Counted from the stretch's first letter, positions 1-10,454 are shown. The stretch: DNA of 64,000 bases from Alteriqipengyuania abyssalis (GCF_019857185.1 NZ_JAHWXP010000001.1:434001-498000); one strand, 5' to 3'. Numbers and translations: made by a program. The notes: generated from the letters alone by a model not told the origin.

Positions 1-1715
1 GCAAGCGTGGTGCGCAGCGCGGTAATGCCCTCGGCCATGTTTTCGCGCGTTTCGGCCAGCCGGTCGTCGATCCGGTCGGCGACGGAGAAGATCTCCTCCC
101 CCTTCTCGCGGGTCTCGATCACGTAGGCTGACAGGCGCTCGCTCTTCTCGGCGCCTTCGTCGATTGTCCGGCGCAGCTTTTCGGAATTGTCGCGCAGCGC
201 CTGCAAGCGCGCCTCGGCGGCTTCCATCGCGGTGGGCAGGACTTCGCGGCTGTGCTTGGCGCCCGCGTGGATCAGTTCGAGCAGGCGCACTCCGGCTTCG
301 GTCACTTCGTCCAACGTGGTGCCGAGCGCGGCGAGCCCTTCGCGCCCGCTGCCGAGCCGCGTTTCGAGATCGTCCGTAGCCTCGAGCAGATTGTCTCGCG
401 AGGATGCGGTGGTACTGGCGATCTCGGCCAGTCGCTCGCTCGCCTCGGCCAGCCGCTCGGCCGTGCTGTCGCCCGCTTCGGCAATTTCGCGGGCGATCTC
501 GCCATGCTTTTCGCGGCGTTCCTCGACTGCAGTGTCGATCGCGGAGAGCCGATCTTCGAGCGAGGCAAGCGCCAGCCGCTCCATCTCTTCCAGCCGGGTG
601 CGCCGGGCGTCGACCCAATCGACAAATTCGCGATCCCGCTCCTTCATCGACTCGTCGATCCGCACCGCCTCGTCATGCAGCGAGGCAAGCCGTGCCTGTG
701 CCGATTCCATCGCATGCTCGTCGATCGACTGAACCTCGCCGATCGCGTCGGTCAGGCGTTCGCGAAGCTTGTCGATCCGGCCCTGAGCCGCCGCCAGCGC
801 CTCCACTTCGCGACCGTCCAGATCCGCGCGGAAGCTCTCGCTGCGTTCGCGCAGCGCGGTGAAGCGCGCATCCGCCATTGCCTCGAGTTCGGCGACCCGG
901 TCGCCCAGAGTGGTCAGCGTGCGATCGACTTGGGTGCGGAAATGTTCGACATGCCGCTCACCCGCCTCGCCGAATTCGTTGAGTTTGGTGAGGCCGGTTG
1001 TCAGGCCGTCGAGCGCGCCCTGCGCGCGCTCACCCGCCGAGCCGACGGCGTTGGCGGCATCGCGCGAGGCATTGGCGATCACCGGCAGATCGTCACGCAG
1101 GCGGGCCATGTTGGCCAGCGCGGTTTCGGAGACGCAGGCGATCCGCTCCACCTCTTCGCCGTTTTCGGCCACCAGCGCTTCGATCCGGTCGGCATTCTGC
1201 GACAGGCGCGAGGCGGCGACCCGGCCGTGCGATTCCAGTTCGCGGGTCTGCTGGGTCAGGAACTCGCGCGCCAGGCTCAGCTCGCGGTTGATCGCGGTCA
1301 GCCGGGTTTCGAGTTCCGCAATATCCACCGCAGCAGCACGGGCGGTCGCCCGGAAGCGCTTGCTCTGGCGGCCCATGCGCTGGCTCGCGGCGAACCATAC
1401 GAAGGCGATCAGCAGGGCGGGGACGGACCAGGCGATGATCGCATCGGCCCACATGTTCGGGGCCATTCGGGTGAAACTGTCAGGCCCGCGCGCGATCACG
1501 AACAGCGCGGTCCACCCGGCCAGCGCGATCAGCGCAATGGCGGTGACCAGCGGGCTGGCGATACGTGGCATGCGCTCTGCGGGCGAATCCTCTTCGTCCA
1601 CCAGCCAATCCTCGTCCGGAAAAGTGACCGGTTCGCGGAGAGGGCGCGCGGCATCCTCCGCCTTTGGCTCCGTCGTGTCCTTGCCGACTACTCTGATCGA
1701 AGAACCCCCACTCAT
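1..1715 (-). CDS. Membrane-anchored coiled-coil protein, 3' end cut by window edge
   Basis: An open frame runs leftward from an ATG at 1713-1715 to the window edge with no stop that I could find (about 571 codons), so the C-terminus is missing. The N-terminal 50 residues are acidic and soluble. Two hydrophobic segments follow (about residues 51-75 and 85-108), and the rest is a long alanine-, glutamate- and arginine-rich heptad-like stretch, which suggests a membrane anchor with an extended cytoplasmic coiled coil. The composition resembles chemoreceptor-like or RmuC-like scaffolds, but I see no recognisable catalytic motif or methyl-accepting hairpin tip. It is transcribed divergently from the Hpt-like gene that starts 72 bp away. 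The function is unknown. The reading frame is well supported by codon use, while any family assignment is not. Confidence 0.7.
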   Translation of the reverse strand, partial: MSGGSSIRVVGKDTTEPKAEDAARPLREPVTFPDEDWLVDEEDSPAERMPRIASPLVTAIALIALAGWTALFVIARGPDSFTRMAPNMWADAIIAWSVPALLIAFVWFAASQRMGRQSKRFRATARAAAVDIAELETRLTAINRELSLAREFLTQQTRELESHGRVAASRLSQNADRIEALVAENGEEVERIACVSETALANMARLRDDLPVIANASRDAANAVGSAGERAQGALDGLTTGLTKLNEFGEAGERHVEHFRTQVDRTLTTLGDRVAELEAMADARFTALRERSESFRADLDGREVEALAAAQGRIDKLRERLTDAIGEVQSIDEHAMESAQARLASLHDEAVRIDESMKERDREFVDWVDARRTRLEEMERLALASLEDRLSAIDTAVEERREKHGEIAREIAEAGDSTAERLAEASERLAEIASTTASSRDNLLEATDDLETRLGSGREGLAALGTTLDEVTEAGVRLLELIHAGAKHSREVLPTAMEAAEARLQALRDNSEKLRRTIDEGAEKSERLSAYVIETREKGEEIFSVADRIDDRLAETRENMAEGITALRTTL

Positions 1716-1786
1716 GATCAGAGGCTTACCACGTTTCCGGGCCGGTTAAACCCCACGTTAACGCACCGCTCGCTACAATAATCCAC

Positions 1787-2098
1787 ATGGCTTTCGAGAA
1801 TGCTGCCTTTACGGCCACGCTCACCGCTGCGGCGGGTGACGATCCTGCGCTGCTCAGCGAGCTGCGCGGCGCGTTTCGCGAAAGCCTGGCCCAGCAGATC
1901 GACCTGTTGCACCGTTCGCGGTGCGACGGGAACTGGCTGGTCGCGGCGCAGCGGATCAAGGGGCTGGCCGCCAGCTTCCACGCAGACGAGCTGATCGTGC
2001 TGGCTCAAAGCGCAATCGACGCCGCCCCGGGAGACCCGGTGGCGTTGCGCGGACTCGACGGTTTTCTCGCGGAATTCGATAGGGTTACGCCCGATTGA
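1787..2098 (+). CDS. Hpt-like four-helix protein lacking the phospho-histidine
   Basis: 103 residues that match the length and helical pattern of a stand-alone histidine phosphotransfer (Hpt) domain. The conserved core of that family is A-H-x-L-K-G-S. Here it reads A-Q-R-I-K-G-L at residues 54-60, so the acceptor histidine is replaced by Gln55 while the following Lys-Gly is kept. The protein probably cannot carry a phosphate in the usual way. It may be a degenerate or regulatory homologue that docks on a kinase or receiver. It lies between the coiled-coil gene and a hypothetical/kinase-like pair, suggesting a signalling neighbourhood. A GC-rich inverted repeat at 2103-2118 follows the stop without a T-tract. 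Family by motif resemblance only. Confidence 0.6.
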   Translation: MAFENAAFTATLTAAAGDDPALLSELRGAFRESLAQQIDLLHRSRCDGNWLVAAQRIKGLAASFHADELIVLAQSAIDAAPGDPVALRGLDGFLAEFDRVTPD

Positions 2099-2275
2099 TC
2101 CGGCGCCCTGCGGGGCGCGGGACGAATTGCGCAAAACCGCTGCATTTCCCCCCGAATCTTGCGCATTTCAGCCGTTCGGGGCCTGCATACGCGTGTCCGC
2201 TGTGCTAGACGCTGCGCATTGTGGCAAACGATCAGGGATAATCGCCCCTTAACGATAGGCGGCTAAGCAGGCAGC

Positions 2276-3253
2276 GTGACCGATAGCTCGATGAACAGCG
2301 TGCCGGATTCTATTCTGGACGACCACCCGGTCGACGCGGGCCTGCGTGCCGAGCTGGCGCGCGGCGACATGGCGCTGTCCACCCTCACGCCGGTCCTGAC
2401 CCACTTCCTGAGCACCCACGACCGGTCCCTGTTCAGCGACTCGATCATCGCCCGTGTGCGCGGCATGATGCGCAGCGCCGCCTACCGCCTGCTGCGGGTC
2501 GAGGCGGAAGAGATCGGCGCGAACGACGTGTTCGGCTATGCCGAAAACCGGGCTGACGCGCTGGCTGAAGACCTCGCCACGCACGCCGCGTTTCTGAGCC
2601 ATTGCCACGCGCTGTCGATCGAATGGCAGCTGGCCGACCGGCTGCGCGGGCGCAACGGGATCGATCCCGTACTCTCGCCGCTGCTGCAATCGCTGATCGC
2701 ATCGGGCGATGGCGATCTGTCGGACGCGGCGATGGCCACGCTGGCCGCGCAGGCGCGCTTTATCGAGCAGCAGAAGCGCATGGAGATGCCGCTGGCCGAA
2801 TTGCCGGAGGATCAGTTCGCCCACCTGATCGGCGTCTGGCGGCGCCAGCGCGAGGATGTGAGCGATGATCTGGCGAGCACGGTGGAAAGCCGCATCCGCC
2901 AGATGCGCAGCGAGAACGAGGCGCGACTTTCTTTGCTCGACCGCACTTTCCACGGGCTCGGCGCACGCAGCGACGTCGCGCTGTCACTGACCCATGCGGG
3001 TGCGGCGATGTTCCTGACCGCGCTGGGGCACAGGGCAGGGCAGGAGCGCGATATTGCGGTCGTCTCGACCAATGATCGCCAGCTTGTCCGCTTTGCGCTG
3101 TCTCTGCGCGCCGCGGGCCTCAGCCCGGCAGAAGCGCGGGCGCAATTGCGTTGCCTGCATCCCGACGCAACGCTGCCCGCCGCGGTCGATCAGTTGACGA
3201 CCCAGGATGCGCGCGCGCTGCTATCCTCCTCGCCCTTCGGGCATGTCGAGTAA
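2276..3253 (+). CDS. Conserved hypothetical protein upstream of the kinase-like gene
   Basis: 325 residues starting at GTG 2276; an alternative in-frame ATG lies at 2291. The protein is mostly alpha-helical by composition, with no signal peptide or membrane segment. I do not recognise a firm domain. The helix-rich, leucine- and alanine-rich layout is reminiscent of alphaproteobacterial DUF2336-type proteins, which are often encoded beside signalling genes, but this is a guess. Its stop codon overlaps the earliest possible start of the downstream kinase-like gene, so the two are almost certainly co-transcribed and perhaps work together. Confidence 0.7.
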   Translation: MTDSSMNSVPDSILDDHPVDAGLRAELARGDMALSTLTPVLTHFLSTHDRSLFSDSIIARVRGMMRSAAYRLLRVEAEEIGANDVFGYAENRADALAEDLATHAAFLSHCHALSIEWQLADRLRGRNGIDPVLSPLLQSLIASGDGDLSDAAMATLAAQARFIEQQKRMEMPLAELPEDQFAHLIGVWRRQREDVSDDLASTVESRIRQMRSENEARLSLLDRTFHGLGARSDVALSLTHAGAAMFLTALGHRAGQERDIAVVSTNDRQLVRFALSLRAAGLSPAEARAQLRCLHPDATLPAAVDQLTTQDARALLSSSPFGHVE

Positions 3254-3257
3254 GCCC

Positions 3258-4640
3258 ATGGATGAGAGTACAACCACCTATATCGCGCGTGCGCGCACGG
3301 ATGCGACAGACCGCCTGATTGCGGCGGACGAGCCGCTTGCCTCGCTCCAGCGGCGGGCGGGGGGCGAGATCCCCGGCACGATCGCGATTCCGGAGCTGCG
3401 CGAACAGGTGCGCAAGGCGCGCCGCACGAACCTGCGGCTCGGGCGCACGATTCATGCGTTCGACGGGACCGACCGGATCAAGTCGTGGATGGAGATCGTG
3501 CCTGTCGAGGGAGACGATCAGTCGGAATCGGGCTGCTCGATCGGCATCGTCACCTGGCAGGCGAGCCCGCCGCCGGTTGAGCGTGACGACGAGGCTGCTG
3601 CGCGGCGCGATGCGATCGACGATGCGCTGGCGGAACTCCACGCGCGGCTCGACCCCGCGCAGAAGGTCCTGACCGTCCACACCGACGCCGAAGACCTGCA
3701 ACCGCTGCTTCGGCGGATGAGCGAGAACCTCGGCCAGCCGTGGACCGATTTCGTCAATATCGCTGGCAGCCAGCACGCCCAGCCGCTGCACTGGCGGCTG
3801 CTCGATCAGTCACGCGTCTCGATCGATGGCAGCCCGCGCCAGTGGACTGCGCGGCTGATCCCGCTGGGTGAGCCGACCCCCGGATCGCAGGGCTTCGAGC
3901 TTTATCTGATCGCCAATCGCGCGTGGGTCACGCGGGCGCAGCGGCGCGACCGGCGGACCGAGGATGGCGCGTCGATCGGGCGCGATCTTACCCCGATCCT
4001 GCGCCAGCCGATCGCCCGCATCGTCGCCAACGCGGAGACGATCCGCGCGCGGCTCGCCGGGCCGCTAGGCGACGAATACAGCGAGTATGCGCGCGATATC
4101 GTCAACGCGGGGCAGCATCTGCTCTCGCTGGTTGACGATCTGACCGATCTCGAAGTGGTCGAGGCGGACGGTTTCCGCGCCGCGCCCGACCCGATCGATC
4201 TCGCCGATGTCGCGCGCCGCGCTGCCGGCATTCTGGCGGTTCGCGCGCAGGAGAAGCGAATCAAAATCAGCGCGCCACCTGCCGATGCGAGCCAGCCCGC
4301 CACTGCGGAGTTTCGCCGGGTACTACAGGTTCTGCTCAACCTTATCGGCAATGCGATCCGCTATTCGCCGGAAGGTTCGACCATCACGGTCACCCTCGGC
4401 TCCGATGAGAAGCGCGCGCGCGTATCGGTGATCGATCAGGGGCCGGGGCTCGACCAGCAGGCACAGCGCATAGTGTTCGACAAGTTCGAACGGCTCGGTC
4501 GCAGTGGCGGCGGCGGCTCGGGGCTTGGTCTCTACATTTCCAAGCGTCTGGCACAGGCGATGGGCGGCGATCTCACCATTACGAGCACTCCGGGCGAGGG
4601 TGCTACCTTCACGCTGTCGGTGCCCGGACGTAGCGAATAA
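3258..4640 (+). CDS. Cytosolic histidine-kinase-like protein without the H-box histidine
   Basis: The C-terminal 170 residues form a clear HATPase_c domain: N box LNLIGNAIRYSP, G1 box DQGPGLD and G2 box GGGGSGLGLYISK. Before it is a HisKA-type dimerisation hairpin (about residues 238-310) whose H box reads T-P-I-L-R-Q-P-I where S-H-E-L-R-T-P-L is expected. The phospho-accepting histidine is therefore Pro246 (codon 3993-3995). The N-terminal half has no membrane segment and probably holds PAS-like sensor folds. I chose ATG 3258 because a GAG motif sits 7 bases upstream; ATG 3243 and 3207 are alternatives. It may act as a phosphatase, an allosteric partner or a pseudokinase. A strong hairpin terminator follows directly. 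Confidence 0.82.
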   Translation: MDESTTTYIARARTDATDRLIAADEPLASLQRRAGGEIPGTIAIPELREQVRKARRTNLRLGRTIHAFDGTDRIKSWMEIVPVEGDDQSESGCSIGIVTWQASPPPVERDDEAAARRDAIDDALAELHARLDPAQKVLTVHTDAEDLQPLLRRMSENLGQPWTDFVNIAGSQHAQPLHWRLLDQSRVSIDGSPRQWTARLIPLGEPTPGSQGFELYLIANRAWVTRAQRRDRRTEDGASIGRDLTPILRQPIARIVANAETIRARLAGPLGDEYSEYARDIVNAGQHLLSLVDDLTDLEVVEADGFRAAPDPIDLADVARRAAGILAVRAQEKRIKISAPPADASQPATAEFRRVLQVLLNLIGNAIRYSPEGSTITVTLGSDEKRARVSVIDQGPGLDQQAQRIVFDKFERLGRSGGGGSGLGLYISKRLAQAMGGDLTITSTPGEGATFTLSVPGRSE

Positions 4641-4642
4641 AA

Positions 4643-4671
4643 AAAAGGCCGCGCAGATCGCGCGGCCTTTT
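4643..4671. terminator. Bidirectional rho-independent terminator
   Basis: An 8-bp GC stem (ggccgcgc / gcgcggcc, 4647-4654 with 4660-4667) with a 5-base loop, flanked by an A-run on the left and a T-run on the right. It sits in the 46-bp gap between the convergent kinase-like gene and gltA and can stop transcription in both directions. Confidence 0.88.
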
Positions 4672-4686
4672 CATTCAGGATACGCC

Positions 4687-5973
4687 TCAGCGCTTGTCGA
4701 CGGGCACGTAATCACGCTGCGTCGGGCCGGTGTAGAGCTGGCGCGGACGGCCGATGACCTGCGCGGGGTCGGAGATCATCTCGTTCCACTGTGCGACCCA
4801 GCCGACCGTGCGAGCCAGCGCGAACAGCGCGGTGAACATGGTGGTCGGGAAGCCGATCGCCGAGAGGATGATGCCCGAGTAGAAATCGACGTTGGGGAAC
4901 AGCTTCTTCTCGATGAAGTAGTCGTCGTTCAGCGCCATTTCTTCCAGCCGCAGCGCGGTTTCGAACACGGGATCGTCGACCTTGAGCGCTTCGAACACTT
5001 CGCGCACGGTCTTTTGCATCACGGTCGCACGCGGGTCGTAGTTCTTGTACACGCGGTGGCCGAAGCCCATCAGGCGGAACGGATCGTCCTTGTCCTTGGC
5101 CCGCTCGATATAGTGCGGGATGTTTTCCGGACGGCCGATCTCACGCAGCATGTTGAGCGCGGCTTCGTTGGCACCGCCATGCGCGGGGCCCCACAGGCAC
5201 GCGATCCCGGCGGAGATGCACGCAAACGGGTTGGCGCCCGACGAACCGGCGAGCCGCACGGTGCTGGTCGAGGCATTCTGTTCGTGGTCGGCGTGGAGGA
5301 TGAAGATCCGGTCCATCGCCTTTTCGACCTCGGGTATCACTTCGTAGGGCTCTGCCGGCACGCCGAAGGTCATGCGCAGGAAATTGCCCGTGTAGCTGAG
5401 CGAATTGTCCGGCTGCAGGAAGGGCTGGCCGATCGAATACTTGTACGCCATCGCCGCGATGGTCGGCATCTTGGCGATCAGGCGGTGGCTGGAAATCTTG
5501 CGATGTTCCGGGTCCGCGATGTCCGTGCTGTCGTGGTAGAAGGCCGACAGTGCGCCGACCACGCCGCACATGATCGCCATCGGGTGCGCGTCGCGGCGGA
5601 AGCCGCGATAAAACGTCATCAGCTGCTCGTGCAGCATGGTGTGACGGGTGATGGTGTAGGAGAACTCGTCCAGCTCGCTGGCCGAGGGCAGTTCGCCGTT
5701 CAGGAGCAGGTATGACACTTCCATGAAGCTGGAGTGCTCGGCCAGCTGGCCGATCGGATAGCCGCGGTGCAGCAGCACGCCTTCTTCGCCGTCGATGAAG
5801 GTCAGGGCGCTTTCACAGCTCGCGGTCGACTTGAAACCGGGATCGTAGGTGAAGCGGTTGGTCGATCCGTAGAACTTGCGGATGTCCACAACCTCGGGCC
5901 CGCACGTGCCTTGCAGCACGGGAAATTCCTGAGTGTCGCCGGCAATCTCCAGCTTGGCGGTAGTATCCGACAT
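4687..5973 (-). CDS. gltA: Citrate synthase (type II)
   Basis: 428 residues, full length for the hexameric bacterial type II enzyme that condenses acetyl-CoA with oxaloacetate to open the TCA cycle. The active-site segments are visible: HADHEQNAS and GPAHGGAN supply the catalytic histidines, and [14 protein letters not shown] the histidine/arginine loop. A catalytic aspartate is expected in the [11 protein letters not shown] segment. It reads leftward 10 bp after gltX, so it may be expressed together with it, and it ends at a bidirectional hairpin terminator. Nothing unusual is seen. Confidence 0.97.
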   Translation of the reverse strand: MSDTTAKLEIAGDTQEFPVLQGTCGPEVVDIRKFYGSTNRFTYDPGFKSTASCESALTFIDGEEGVLLHRGYPIGQLAEHSSFMEVSYLLLNGELPSASELDEFSYTITRHTMLHEQLMTFYRGFRRDAHPMAIMCGVVGALSAFYHDSTDIADPEHRKISSHRLIAKMPTIAAMAYKYSIGQPFLQPDNSLSYTGNFLRMTFGVPAEPYEVIPEVEKAMDRIFILHADHEQNASTSTVRLAGSSGANPFACISAGIACLWGPAHGGANEAALNMLREIGRPENIPHYIERAKDKDDPFRLMGFGHRVYKNYDPRATVMQKTVREVFEALKVDDPVFETALRLEEMALNDDYFIEKKLFPNVDFYSGIILSAIGFPTTMFTALFALARTVGWVAQWNEMISDPAQVIGRPRQLYTGPTQRDYVPVDKR

Positions 5974-5983
5974 GTGGGTCTCC

Positions 5984-7429
5984 TTAGTCTTGAGTGGGGT
6001 TCGCCGAAACAGCCTGTGCGTCTATCCGCGCAAGCGACTCCTCCTTGCCGAGGAGGGCGAGAACATCGAAAATTCCAGGGCTCGTCGTGGTCCCGGTAAG
6101 GGCGGCACGAAGAGGTTGGGCGAGCTTTCCGAGGCCCACTTCCAGCCGCTCCGCAAGCGATTTGGTAGTGGCTTCCAGTGCCTCGATTGTCCAGTCGCTT
6201 TGCCCGGCGAGCTCGGCAGATACCTGCGCCAGCCGCGCCCGTGCCTCGTCGTCGAGCAGGCCCGCAGCCTTCTCGGTCATGGTGAGGGGACGCTTGGCGA
6301 ACAGGAAGCGCGCATTCTCGGCTAGTTCGTGGGTGTCTTTCGCGCGGGTCTTGAGCACGGGCATGGCCCGGGTCAGCAGATCCTGGTCGATCTCTCCATC
6401 GACGCTGCCCGCCAGTTCGCCCGCGACGATCCCCGCCAGCCGCGCATCGGCGGCCTCGCGAATATAATGGCCGTTGAGGTTCTGCAGCTTCTTGATGTCG
6501 AAGCGTGCCGGGCTGCGGCCCACGCCGTCCAGATCGAACAGCTCGATCGCCTCGTCCTGCGTGACTTCCTCGCGGTCGCCATGGCCCCAGCCAAGCCGCA
6601 ACAGGTAGTTGAACAGCGCTTCGGGCAGGATGCCCAGCTCGTCGCGATAGGCTTCCACGCCGACCGCACCGTGGCGCTTGGAAAGCTTGGCCCCGTCGCT
6701 GCCGTGGATCAGCGGGACATGGGCATAGGCCGGATCGTCCCACCCGCCTTCGATCGCGTTCATCGCGCGGTAGATGGGCAGCTGGCGGAAGGCGTTGTTG
6801 AGGTGATCGTCGCCGCGGATGACATGGGTCACGCCCATATCGTGGTCGTCCACCACCACCGCGAGCATGTAGGTCGGCGTACCGTCCGCGCGCAGCAGGA
6901 TGTAGTCGTCGATCTCTTCGTTCCTGACGGTCACGCGGCCCTGAACCTGATCTTCGATCGCGGTCTCGCCGTCCTTGGCCACCTTGAGGCGGACCGTGAA
7001 GGGCTGGCCTTCCTGTTCGGGGCCAGGCTCGCGGTCGCGCCAGCGCCCATCATAACGCATCGGCTGCTTGTTCGCGCGCTGCTCGGCGCGCATCGCCTCG
7101 AGCTCCTCGGGCGTCGCGAAGCACTTGTAGGCGTGCCCGTTGGCGAGAAGGGTATTGGCGACTTCTGCGTGGCGCTGGGCCCGCTGCGACTGGAACACCG
7201 GCTCCTCGTCAAAGGAGAGGCCGAGCCAGTCGAGCCCTTCGATGATCTTGTCGATCGCGTCCTGCGTGGACCGCTTCGCGTCGGTATCTTCGATCCGCAA
7301 CAGCGCCTTGCCGCCGTGGTGACGGGCGTAGAGCCAGTTGAACAACGCGGTGCGCGCGCCGCCGAGATGCAGGTAGCCGGTCGGAGATGGGGCGAAGCGT
7401 GTAATGATCGTACCGGTTTCGCTTGCCAT
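5984..7429 (-). CDS. gltX: Glutamate--tRNA ligase
   Basis: About 481 residues, the usual size for a class I bacterial GluRS, which charges tRNA-Glu. The N-terminal Rossmann domain has the HIGH-type motif as [13 protein letters not shown] and the KMSKS motif as KLSKRHG. A C-terminal helical anticodon-binding domain follows. I place the start at the ATG at 7427-7429 (MASETGT...), seven codons inside the longest frame, because family members start close to the PSPTG motif. An AAGGA lies upstream. It is divergent from comEC with only about 29 bp between starts, so the two promoters must overlap the opposite coding regions or be very compact. Confidence 0.96.
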   Translation of the reverse strand: MASETGTIITRFAPSPTGYLHLGGARTALFNWLYARHHGGKALLRIEDTDAKRSTQDAIDKIIEGLDWLGLSFDEEPVFQSQRAQRHAEVANTLLANGHAYKCFATPEELEAMRAEQRANKQPMRYDGRWRDREPGPEQEGQPFTVRLKVAKDGETAIEDQVQGRVTVRNEEIDDYILLRADGTPTYMLAVVVDDHDMGVTHVIRGDDHLNNAFRQLPIYRAMNAIEGGWDDPAYAHVPLIHGSDGAKLSKRHGAVGVEAYRDELGILPEALFNYLLRLGWGHGDREEVTQDEAIELFDLDGVGRSPARFDIKKLQNLNGHYIREAADARLAGIVAGELAGSVDGEIDQDLLTRAMPVLKTRAKDTHELAENARFLFAKRPLTMTEKAAGLLDDEARARLAQVSAELAGQSDWTIEALEATTKSLAERLEVGLGKLAQPLRAALTGTTTSPGIFDVLALLGKEESLARIDAQAVSANPTQD

Positions 7430-7458
7430 CCTGGCGCGGTTCCTTTCCATTTCGGTTC

Positions 7459-9720
7459 ATGACGACGCAGCCTTCGTCCACCGTTCCGTCTGACGACGCA
7501 ACGAGCGGCAGCGACCTTCGATCCGATGGCGGAGCAGGTGCGGCCTATGGTGCAGCGCAGCGCAGGCTTTGGCAGGTGGTCGCGGTGATGTCCAGCCCGC
7601 TCGCAAGGGTCGCGCAGGGGCTCGATCGCAGCCTCGGCCATGCCGCGCTGGAGCGCGGCCCGTGGGTGATCGTCGCCGTGATCGCGGGGATCGCGGCGTG
7701 GTTCGTGTTGCCGGTGCCAGCGGCGTGGATTGCCGCGATCGGGGTGGCGCTGGGCATCGCGCTGGTCGGGGCGTGCTTGCTGCGGGTGGACCGCGTGCCC
7801 GATCTGGCGCTGGGGCGGGTGGCGTGGGGTCTGGCGGTCGCGTTCGGGATCGCTCTGATCTGGGCTCGCTCGACCAGCGTGGGTGAGCCAGCGATCGAGC
7901 ATCCGCAGATTCTGACGATGCACGCCCGCATCCTCGAGCGGGAGGAGCAGCCCGCGCGAGAGCGTGTCCGTCTGGTGCTTGCAGCGCGCGACGAGCAGGG
8001 CGAGGCGGTCAAGCTGCGGATCAACGTGCCGCAGGAGCAGGCGAGCCCGGCGATGCAGCGCGGCGCGGTGATCGGTCTGACCGCGCGGCTGATGCCGCCC
8101 GCGCCTCCGCTGGTGCCGGGTGGATACGACTTCGCGCGCGCCGCGTGGTTCCAGGGGCTGGCGGCAACCGGATCGGCGGTCGGCCCGGTCGACGTGATCG
8201 CGCCACCATCGCCGGGCTGGGGCGGGATCGCGGCGGTCCAGCGTAACCTCTCCGCACACGTCCGCAGCCAGCTCGGCGGGTCGGCAGGTTCGATCGCGGC
8301 CGCCTTCGCCAGTGGCGACCGGGGCGCGATTGCCGAGGCGGACGAGGTGGCGATGCGCGATGCAGGGCTGACCCATCTGCTCTCGATCAGTGGGTTGCAT
8401 GTGAGCGCGGTGGTCGCGGCGGCGTATTTCCTGGCGTTCAAGCTGCTGGCGCTGTGGCCGTGGCTGGCATTGCGCGTGCGCCTTCCGGTCGTCGCCGCAG
8501 CTCTCGGCGCGCTGGCGGGGATCGGGTACACGCTGCTGACCGGCGCGGAGGTGCCCACGGTGCGCAGCTGCGCGGCCGCGGTGCTGGTGCTGGTCGCGCT
8601 GGCGCTGGGGCGAGAGCCGCTGACCTTCCGTCTGCTCGCGGTCGCCGCTGGCTTTGTTCTGCTGCTGTGGCCCGAGAGTGTGGCGGGGCCCAGCTTCCAG
8701 ATGAGCTTCGCCGCTGTGCTCGCGATCGTGGCGCTGCATAACAGCGCGCCGGTGCGCGCGTTCCTCGCCCCACAGGAGGAGGCGTGGTTCATGCGGCCGC
8801 TGCGCGGCGGGGCGATGCTGCTGGTGACGGGCTTGGTCATCGAGATCGCGCTGATGCCGATCGTGCTGTTCCACTTCCATCGGACGGGGATGTATGGCGC
8901 GCTGGCCAACATGGTCGGCATTCCGCTGGTCACCTTCGTGTCGATGCCGCTGATCGCGCTGGCGCTGTTGTTCGACCTTGTTGGCCTCGGCGCGCCGGTG
9001 TGGTGGCTGGCGGGGGCGTCGCTCGACATGCTGCTGGGCATTGCGCATCTCACCGCGAGCCAGCCGGGTGCGGTCAAGCTGGCACCGCATATGGGCGGTC
9101 TCGCGTTCGGCCTGTTCGTCGCCGGAGGTCTGTGGATCGCGCTGTGGAGCGGGGGAGGGCGTTTCTGGGGTTTCGTGCCGGTGCTGATCGCGACCATCCT
9201 GCTGCTCTCCACTTCGCGCCCCGACGTGCTGGTCTCGCGTGATGGCCGCGATGTCGCGATCATCGAGGACGGGCGGCTGATGAGCCTGCGTGAGAGCCAG
9301 TCCTCCTACGCCAGCGACACGCTGGCCGAGTTGGGCGCGCTCGACGGGCTGCCGCTGCCGCTCTCGCAATGGCCCGGTGCGCGGTGCAGCGCGGAGTTCT
9401 GCATCGCAACCATCGAGCGCGAGGGGCGGCGTTACCGCCTGCTGCTGGCGCGCGGGCGCGAGTATGTGACCGAGCGTGATCTGGCCGCGGCCTGCGCGCG
9501 GGTGGACATTGTGGTCGCCGACCGCTGGCTGCCCTACAGTTGCCGCCCGCGCTGGCTCAAGGCCGACCGGCGGATGCTCGAGCAGACTGGCGGGCTCGCG
9601 ATCCGCCTGTCCTCACGCGAGGTCGAAACGGTCGCGCAGGGTCAGGGCGCGCATGGTTGGTGGCACGGGGCGGGCGGCGTCCCGCGCGAAGCGGAGCGCC
9701 GCACCGGCTCCGATCAGTGA
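7459..9720 (+). CDS. comEC: ComEC/Rec2 family DNA-uptake channel
   Basis: About 753 residues with many membrane segments. The order is an N-terminal DUF4131-type region with two to three helices followed by a soluble OB-like section. Then comes the Competence domain, with its signature [10 protein letters not shown] at about residues 310-320 and a further block of helices. A C-terminal soluble tail corresponds to the beta-lactamase-like domain of longer homologues but looks reduced and lacks the HxHxDH metal motif. In competent bacteria ComEC moves single-stranded DNA across the inner membrane. I chose ATG 7459 (MTTQPSST) over the upstream 7423 frame start. Its 3' end overlaps the convergent lexA end by 7 bp. 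Confidence 0.92.
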   Translation: MTTQPSSTVPSDDATSGSDLRSDGGAGAAYGAAQRRLWQVVAVMSSPLARVAQGLDRSLGHAALERGPWVIVAVIAGIAAWFVLPVPAAWIAAIGVALGIALVGACLLRVDRVPDLALGRVAWGLAVAFGIALIWARSTSVGEPAIEHPQILTMHARILEREEQPARERVRLVLAARDEQGEAVKLRINVPQEQASPAMQRGAVIGLTARLMPPAPPLVPGGYDFARAAWFQGLAATGSAVGPVDVIAPPSPGWGGIAAVQRNLSAHVRSQLGGSAGSIAAAFASGDRGAIAEADEVAMRDAGLTHLLSISGLHVSAVVAAAYFLAFKLLALWPWLALRVRLPVVAAALGALAGIGYTLLTGAEVPTVRSCAAAVLVLVALALGREPLTFRLLAVAAGFVLLLWPESVAGPSFQMSFAAVLAIVALHNSAPVRAFLAPQEEAWFMRPLRGGAMLLVTGLVIEIALMPIVLFHFHRTGMYGALANMVGIPLVTFVSMPLIALALLFDLVGLGAPVWWLAGASLDMLLGIAHLTASQPGAVKLAPHMGGLAFGLFVAGGLWIALWSGGGRFWGFVPVLIATILLLSTSRPDVLVSRDGRDVAIIEDGRLMSLRESQSSYASDTLAELGALDGLPLPLSQWPGARCSAEFCIATIEREGRRYRLLLARGREYVTERDLAAACARVDIVVADRWLPYSCRPRWLKADRRMLEQTGGLAIRLSSREVETVAQGQGAHGWWHGAGGVPREAERRTGSDQ

Positions 9721-10400
9721 TAGCGGCGCAGCAGCCCCGCGAGCTTGCCCTGAACCTGCACGGCACGCGCGTCGTAGACCTGCGGTTCGTAGCTGGGATT
9801 GGCGGGATCGAGCCGGACCCGGCCGCCTTCACGCCACAGGTATTTGAGTGTCGCTTCCTCGTTCTCGACCAGCGCGACCACGATGTCGCCATCGCGCGCG
9901 GTGTCGGCGCGGCGGATCAGCGCATAGTCGCCGTCGAAGATGCCAGCTTCGATCATCGAGTCGCCGGAGACTTCCAGCGCGAAATGCTCGCCCGGGCCGA
10001 GCAGTGCGGCGGGCACCGGCAGGCTCTGGTGATCTTCCAGCGCTTCGATCGGGGCGCCGGCGGCGATCCGTCCGTGCAGCGGAATGTCGATCACGTCGTT
10101 TGCCGCCTCGGGCATCCGCGCAGGCACACTGGTCGTCCGCGCACCCAGATCGTTCGCCGCCTTGGGCGTCGATCCGGCGACTGCACTCTCGGGCATCTTG
10201 AGTACTTCGAGCGCGCGCGCACGGTTGGGCAGGCGGCGGATGAAGCCGCGTTCCTCGAGCGCGGAAATCAGCCGATGCACGCCCGACTTGCTCTTGAGGT
10301 CGAGCGCCTCCTTCATTTCCTCGAAAGAGGGCGAGATGCCGGTTTCTTCCAGACGTTCATGGATGAACCGGAGCAATTCATGCTGTTTCGCCGTCAACAT
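9714..10400 (-). CDS. lexA: LexA SOS repressor / self-cleaving protease
   Basis: 228 residues. The N-terminal winged helix begins [13 protein letters not shown], and the recognition helix lies around [12 protein letters not shown]. The self-cleavage Ala-Gly lies in [10 protein letters not shown]. The catalytic serine is in SGDSMIEAG and the general-base lysine in ATLKYLW. The linker is longer than in E. coli, as is common in alphaproteobacteria. RecA filaments on damaged DNA trigger cleavage and derepress the SOS regulon. An SOS box stands upstream at 10440-10454, so the gene should repress itself. I use the ATG at 10400, not the longer MRRRSP extension. Confidence 0.96.
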   Translation of the reverse strand: MLTAKQHELLRFIHERLEETGISPSFEEMKEALDLKSKSGVHRLISALEERGFIRRLPNRARALEVLKMPESAVAGSTPKAANDLGARTTSVPARMPEAANDVIDIPLHGRIAAGAPIEALEDHQSLPVPAALLGPGEHFALEVSGDSMIEAGIFDGDYALIRRADTARDGDIVVALVENEEATLKYLWREGGRVRLDPANPSYEPQVYDARAVQVQGKLAGLLRRYH

Positions 10401-10439
10401 CGGACTTCTTCTCCGCATTACTTGTTCGCGGCCTCATGC

Positions 10440-10454
10440 GAACGAATGCGGAAC
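10440..10454 (-). promoter_or_regulatory. LexA operator (alphaproteobacterial SOS box)
   Basis: GAAC at 10440-10443, seven bases, then GAAC at 10451-10454. Read on the minus strand this is exactly GTTC-N7-GTTC, the direct-repeat SOS box of alphaproteobacteria. It lies 40 bp upstream of the lexA start, where it could block the promoter. Confidence 0.85.

Noticed and set aside
252-1781. 509-codon plus-strand frame
   Set aside because: Antisense shadow of the truncated coiled-coil gene, whose frame has clean codon use and two membrane helices.
6931-9369. 812-codon minus-strand frame across comEC and into gltX
   Set aside because: Arg/Gln/His-rich shadow with no domain; comEC and gltX explain the DNA.
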